From NCBI GenBank assembly GCA_028564925.1, contig CM053028.1, forward strand, positions 443,970,022 through 444,034,021: a DNA stretch of 64,000 nucleotides, written 5' to 3'. Every line of letters begins with the position of its first letter. The first letter of the stretch is position 1. Below are positions 60,141 to 64,000 of the stretch, in pieces. A program made the translations under genes and the position numbers. A model generated the notes under the pieces. That model ran no database searches and had not been told where the DNA came from. It worked only from the letters and a program-made list of their open reading frames with translations. This stretch comes from Lithobates sylvaticus. Lineage: Eukaryota; Chordata; Amphibia; Anura; Ranidae.

Positions 60141-60262
60141 ATATCAAAAAATCGTGTAGCGCTAAATAAACCCAGTGGGGCCACAATGAATTAATTAATT
60201 TGATTTGATTAATTCATTGTGGCCCCACTGGGTTTATTTAGCGCTACACAATTTTTTGATAT
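60141..60262. repeat. 55-bp-arm near-perfect hairpin
   Basis: 60141-60195 and 60208-60262 are reverse complements with one mismatch seen and a 12-base loop. The arms include GTAGCGCTAAATAAACCCAG. No target duplication recognised. Confidence 0.9.
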
Positions 60263-60513
60263 TATTGTTTGGACTTTGTTTGTTTGTGTGTTAGCAGCTC
60301 TTTTTTATCTTCACCTTTTTGGGGTTTAGCGTGGTATTTTCCCCCTATTTACACATATCTGTTTCATGGCAGCTACACATCTTGAACTGAAAGCCAGCAA
60401 CTGAGGAATTTATTTAACAGAGGGTACTGCAAAAAGAAAACATGAAGGCATGAAGGGGTGAGTTTTTTTTTTACCAGGCTGTCTACCCCTCAGAAGTCAG
60501 AACACCTGCAGGG

Positions 60514-61392
60514 CAGTAGCGGCTGGTGCTCAAACAAACAGAAAAATGCTGGAAAAAAAAATCTGCGATTACAGCCTCACTGTGCCCATTAATTGCAGCC
60601 ACTGTGCCCATCAAATGCCACCACTGTGCCATCAAACCGCCACTGTGCCATCAAATGCAGCCACTGTGCGATCAAACGCAGCCACTGTGCCCATCACACT
60701 GCCACTGTGCCCATCAAACACTGCCACTGTGCCCATCAAACATCCACTGTGCCCATCAAACACTGCCACTGTGCCCATCAAATGCAGCCACTGTGCCATC
60801 AAATGCTGCCACTGTGCCCAACAAAACTGCCACTGTGCCCATCAAATGCTGCCACTTTGCCCAAACACTGCCACTGTGCCATCAAATGTTGCCACTGTGA
60901 CCCCCCCCCCCCCGCGCGTGCCCGCTCGCTGTCTGCCCGGCACTTACCCTGTCTCGGTGGGGTAGCGGGTGACGGCAGCCAGTGGTGTCCTTCGTGCGTC
61001 TCCTCCCATCCTGATTGGCTGAAATGACAGGCGCTGTGATTGGACGCCTATCAGGTGACGGGTAACAGACCCGAGCACCTGATTTGCGGAGAGGCGGTTC
61101 AGTGTTAGGAAAGCAAATATTCATTTGCTTTTCTAACACACCATGGCGCTCGCAGTTCACTTATTTTGAAGCCTATTAGAGCCTATGGCTCTAATCAGGT
61201 GCTTCAAAAACACCCCCCGCCGCTGTAATTCAGGTGCCCGGCGCCAAAAAAGGGGCCGGGCACCTGAGTAGGGGGTGGCAGCGGCGGCCATGGATAGATT
61301 CATGCTATGCATGAATCTATCCATTGGTCATAGAGGGGGTGGCTGGAGAGAGGGGGTGGCGCCCGTGCGCCCTTATGGACACACCACCACTG
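60514..61392. mobile_element. hAT element with internal 21-bp repeats
   Basis: The 8-bp duplication CTGCAGGG lies at 60506-60513 and 61393-61400. The ends CAGTAGCGGCTGGTG and CACCACCACTG are inverted. 60592-60900 holds about 14 units of GCCACTGTGCCCATCAAA. A short inverted pair, TAGATTCATGCTATGC and its complement, lies at about 61294-61321. Confidence 0.85.
60592..60900. repeat. minisatellite, about 21-bp unit
   Basis: Tandem GCCACTGTGCCCATCAAATG with variants lacking CC. Ends in CCCCCCCCCCCC at 60901-60913. The complementary motif TGGGCACAGTG recurs at 28677-28730 and near 63710-63750. Confidence 0.92.
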
Positions 61393-61464
61393 CTGCAGGG
61401 ACTCCTATGGTGGTAACAAAAAAGATCCACTATGCATGGGACTTTGAGAGTGCCCAGATTTATA

Positions 61465-61553
61465 TACAGTGCATCCAGAAAGTATTCACAGCGCTTCACT
61501 TTTTCCACATTTTGTTATGTTTCAGCCTTATTCCAAAACAGATTAAATTCAGA
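61465..61553 (+). mobile_element. Tc1/mariner terminal fragment
   Basis: TACAGTGCATCCAGAAAGTA then TTCACAGCGCTTCACTTTTT and CCACATTTTGTTATG is the well-known terminal sequence of a Tc1-like family. Truncated; no transposase follows. Confidence 0.75.
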
Positions 61554-62325
61554 AAGGGGTAATGGAGAGGAGGAGACAGAGTTGTAGGTGACACTGAAGG
61601 AGCGCTGTGATAGGTAGGCAGAGAACCAGGATAGAGAAGAATCTCGGAGGCCAAGGGAATGGAGTTTATTGAGAAGGAGCGGGTGGTCAAAGGCCGCAGA
61701 GAGGTCAAGTAGTAGGGGTATGGAGTACTGGCTGTTGGTTTTAAAATAAATAAAATAAATAAATAAATAAATAAAAACACAATAAGTTTATATCCAATAA
61801 ATAATGGAACAACAATGCATGCAATTTACTTTATGTACAGTGCAAATCCTATTTTAATCCTAAGTCAGGAACCTGGGGCCCAGGACCACCACCACACCAA
61901 ACATCCCCCTGGGAGGACAGTAAATTATTTACATTATATTTCCCGTTTCTTTCCCTTTTTCTTTTTCTAAAAAAAGAAAAAGAAAAGAAAAAAAACACCT
62001 ATTGTGGGGTAACAGAGTGACATAAATTTCATAAATGTAATTTATGTTGAAGGGATATTCCTTGAGGCCCCTCTAAGGCAGGCAATACACAAAGCTAATT
62101 TCTTTCCTGTGTTGACAGAGGAATCCCTCCTGCCGAGCCATTGCATTGTACCGGCGGGGCTGGGGGAGCCACCCCCACTGCGAAAAGGCATTGTTTATTG
62201 ATAGCGGCTATATCAGCCACTAGGGTTAATCGTATCTAAAATCTGACAGGCTGGTTGTACAATCAATCGATCAACTTGGTATATTCAGCCTGCCTATGCA
62301 TGATTCAAACTGTCTATGGCCGGCC
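61554..62325. other. intron with an unclassified repeat fragment and (AAAT)n
   Basis: 61565-61740 (GATAGGTAGGCAGAGAACCA, then GTCAAAGGCCGCAGAGAGGT) looks like an interspersed repeat, family unknown to me. (AAAT)n lies at about 61743-61775. Confidence 0.45.
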
Positions 62326-62328
62326 TAA

Positions 62329-62667
62329 GGCAAGGTTCACTCCTAAGCGGCTCTGTGAGCTCCATATGTGTGGACACAGAAGCCCTTTTCCCTTGAATGG
62401 GCTGCTGTGCCTGTGTATCATGCAGGAAAAAGGTTCCTGCACCTTTTTTTAAAACACAGGCAGAGGGAAATTGTATTGTGCTTTTGCACCATGCGATTTC
62501 CCACAATCCAAAACCTGCTGCATTTTCAGATGCATGGGGGCACTATTAAAAATGAATGCAAGCTCAGCCACCTGCAAAGGAGCAGGGCGATTTGGCTGCA
62601 GGTGGTTCAGGAACAGGCACAGTTTACACACTGTCCTTCACCCATGTGCACAAGTGTGAACCTAGCC
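62329..62667. mobile_element. TAA-flanked MITE, 339 bp
   Basis: TAA lies at 62326-62328 and 62668-62670. The ends GGCAAGGTTCACTCCT and AAGTGTGAACCTAGCC are inverted, with mismatches. Frames inside have no domain. Confidence 0.7.
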
Positions 62668-62670
62668 TAA

Positions 62671-63129
62671 GTGATATGCATCATTATACCTTACACATAC
62701 CCTGTAATATATAAATGTGTACGTGACTCAGCGCATATCCTAGGTGATCCATCTTTCAGATAAAGTGCTGGTGTATCAATAAATAAAAAATTACGTGTGT
62801 ACACTAAAGTACTTGTATAAATAAATAAATCCAATGAATACATATATCCAATACATAATTTAAATAAAGTGCACAAATCAAATAAAGTGCATGAAAAAAG
62901 TGCATACGAACAGGTGCATCCAATAAAGTGCATTCAGTTAGACGTATCAATTAGTGTTCAATCCACTTGGACTAAAGTGCAAAACAAAAGATGTATCCAG
63001 TGGATCAACTACATACAGACTGCTCCAGTATGCTAAAGTGTCCAGTGTGGTGTGCACAATAAAGTGCACTGATTATATAGTTCACAAAATAAAGATCAGA
63101 AATTAAAGTGCATGATGTGCTATGTTCCA
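62671..63129. other. A/T-rich stretch with repeated AATAAAGTGCA
   Basis: AATAAAGTGCA or AAAGTGCA occurs about ten times at irregular spacing. It resembles 29770-29960. It may be retroelement-derived; not classified. Confidence 0.45.
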
Positions 63130-63650
63130 CAAGCCAAAATGCAATATTGTAGCCGGGATCCAAAGCCAAGATGTTTTTGCAATTTCTTCCAGTAAACAGC
63201 GGTGAACCTTGTATCCATAAACGTGCTCACAGAGCTCTTACCTTCAGGATGTATACAAAGCGCTTCAGTAATATGGCATGGTCTGTCCCCACTTGCAGCG
63301 TTGTCCTTTAGGAGTACTGGATGGATATCCGCTTGTATTCCATATGGATGTCTGCATTAGTTGTTTCCTTCCACATCCTTTGGCCCCTTTCACATGGGCT
63401 GTCCAATCAGTCATGTCAGTTTTTCAGGCGGCCAAAGGATGTGGAAGAAAACAACTAATCCAGTACTCCTAAAGGACAACGCTGCAAGTGGGGACAGACC
63501 ATGGCATATTACTGAAGCGCTTTGTATACATCCTGAAGGTAAGAGCTCTGTGGGCACGTTTATGGATACAAGGTTCACTGCTGTTTACTGGAAGAAATTG
63601 CAAAAACATCTTGGCTTTGGATCCCGGCTACAATATTGCATTTTGGCTTG
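63130..63650. repeat. long inverted duplication, 221-256-bp arms
   Basis: The left arm 63130-63385 and right arm 63430-63650 are inverted copies around a 44-base loop. The left arm has about 35 extra bases near 63320-63355 (GATATCCGCTTGTATTCCAT). The rest differs by few substitutions. The right arm runs straight into the TATACTCGAG-type element. Confidence 0.88.
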
Positions 63651-63905
63651 CAGATAGGGGACATCTAGGAACCCTTAACTACCAAGTTTGGGGGACCTAT
63701 GGCTGTAAATGGGCACAGTGAGGCATGCAAATGGGCACAGTGAGGCTGCAAATGAGTGTTGTTGACCCTCTTTTCCACTTACAGTAGCTGCACATTTCTC
63801 ACCCTAGGCTTATACTCGAGTCAATAAGTTTTTCCATTTTTTTTTTTTGTGGTAAAATTAGGTGCCTCGGCTTATATTCGGGTCAGCCTATACTCGAGTA
63901 TATAT
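63651..63905. mobile_element. TATACTCGAG-ended element, right part
   Basis: GGGACATCTAGGAACCCTTA onward follows 28622-28867, including AAATGGGCACAGTGAGGC units, and ends in TATACTCGAGTATATATGG. The left part is missing, replaced by the inverted duplication. Confidence 0.82.
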
Positions 63906-64000
63906 GGTAACTGTCCATTTTCTCTCTTTGAAAAAATGCCAATTTACAGGGAATTACAGTTGGCTTGTATAAAAAAAAAAAAATAAAAATGAATGTAATA

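Noticed and set aside
60526-61027. Cysteine/histidine-rich frames resembling zinc fingers
   Set aside because: The C and H residues come from the 21-base tandem unit read in three frames; no C2H2 spacing is kept across frames.

Overview
The window looks like vertebrate nuclear DNA, most probably from a frog, and I lean to the Ranidae. The reasons are long introns, one conserved cilia gene, and a dense load of hAT, PIF/Harbinger-like, TTAA-target and Tc1/mariner DNA transposons together with CR1/L2-like, L1-like, Penelope-like and tRNA-SINE retroelements. The frog placement is inference from repeat style; no species can be named from the sequence alone.

The only host gene I can support is the middle part of daw1 (WDR69, the vertebrate ODA16), on the minus strand. 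Eight exons, from 52778-52836 (most 5') to 5285-5361 (most 3'), join with compatible phases into 792 bases, or 264 codons, of uninterrupted WD40 coding sequence. The product carries outer-arm dynein complexes onto intraflagellar transport. The N-terminal exons should lie right of the window and the last exons of the propeller left of it. I found neither inside.

Almost everything else is intron filled with repeats. Eight hAT elements have perfect 8-bp target duplications (53-392, 12131-13059, 18228-18351, 36464-37182, 37259-40579, 50919-52520, 57877-59746, 60514-61392). Nine PIF/Harbinger-like MITEs of one family share TTA targets and modules containing ACACACGGTCGGA. Six related TAA/TTA-flanked MITEs carry TTCACACTGGGGC-type ends. 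About a dozen elements have TTAA targets (piggyBac/Kolobok-like). There is a Tc1 transposase pseudogene at 43815-45141.

Layout from left to right: 1-5.3 kb holds a hAT MITE, a 73-bp-arm hairpin, a 33-bp minisatellite and an abutting inverted-repeat element. 5.3-13.6 kb, between the exons at 5285 and 13632, holds TTAA elements, foldbacks, an L1 tail and a triple nest at 12.1-13.1 kb. 13.7-26.7 kb holds SINE, Harbinger, possible DIRS and a large inverted repeat. 26.8-36.1 kb holds a TATACTCGAG-ended element, LINE tails and a Penelope-like element with inverted flanks. 36.3-48.9 kb holds two hATs (one with four-deep nesting), a 99%-identical 426-bp MITE palindrome and the Tc1. 49-52.8 kb holds three exons and another nested hAT. 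52.8-64 kb, upstream intron, holds two hATs with internal minisatellites and two large hairpins.

I see no operon, CRISPR array, toxin system or unknown multigene system. The points of real interest are structural: minisatellites arising inside transposons, near-perfect long palindromes, deep nesting, and a satellite motif shared by unrelated transposons. All identities are by eye.
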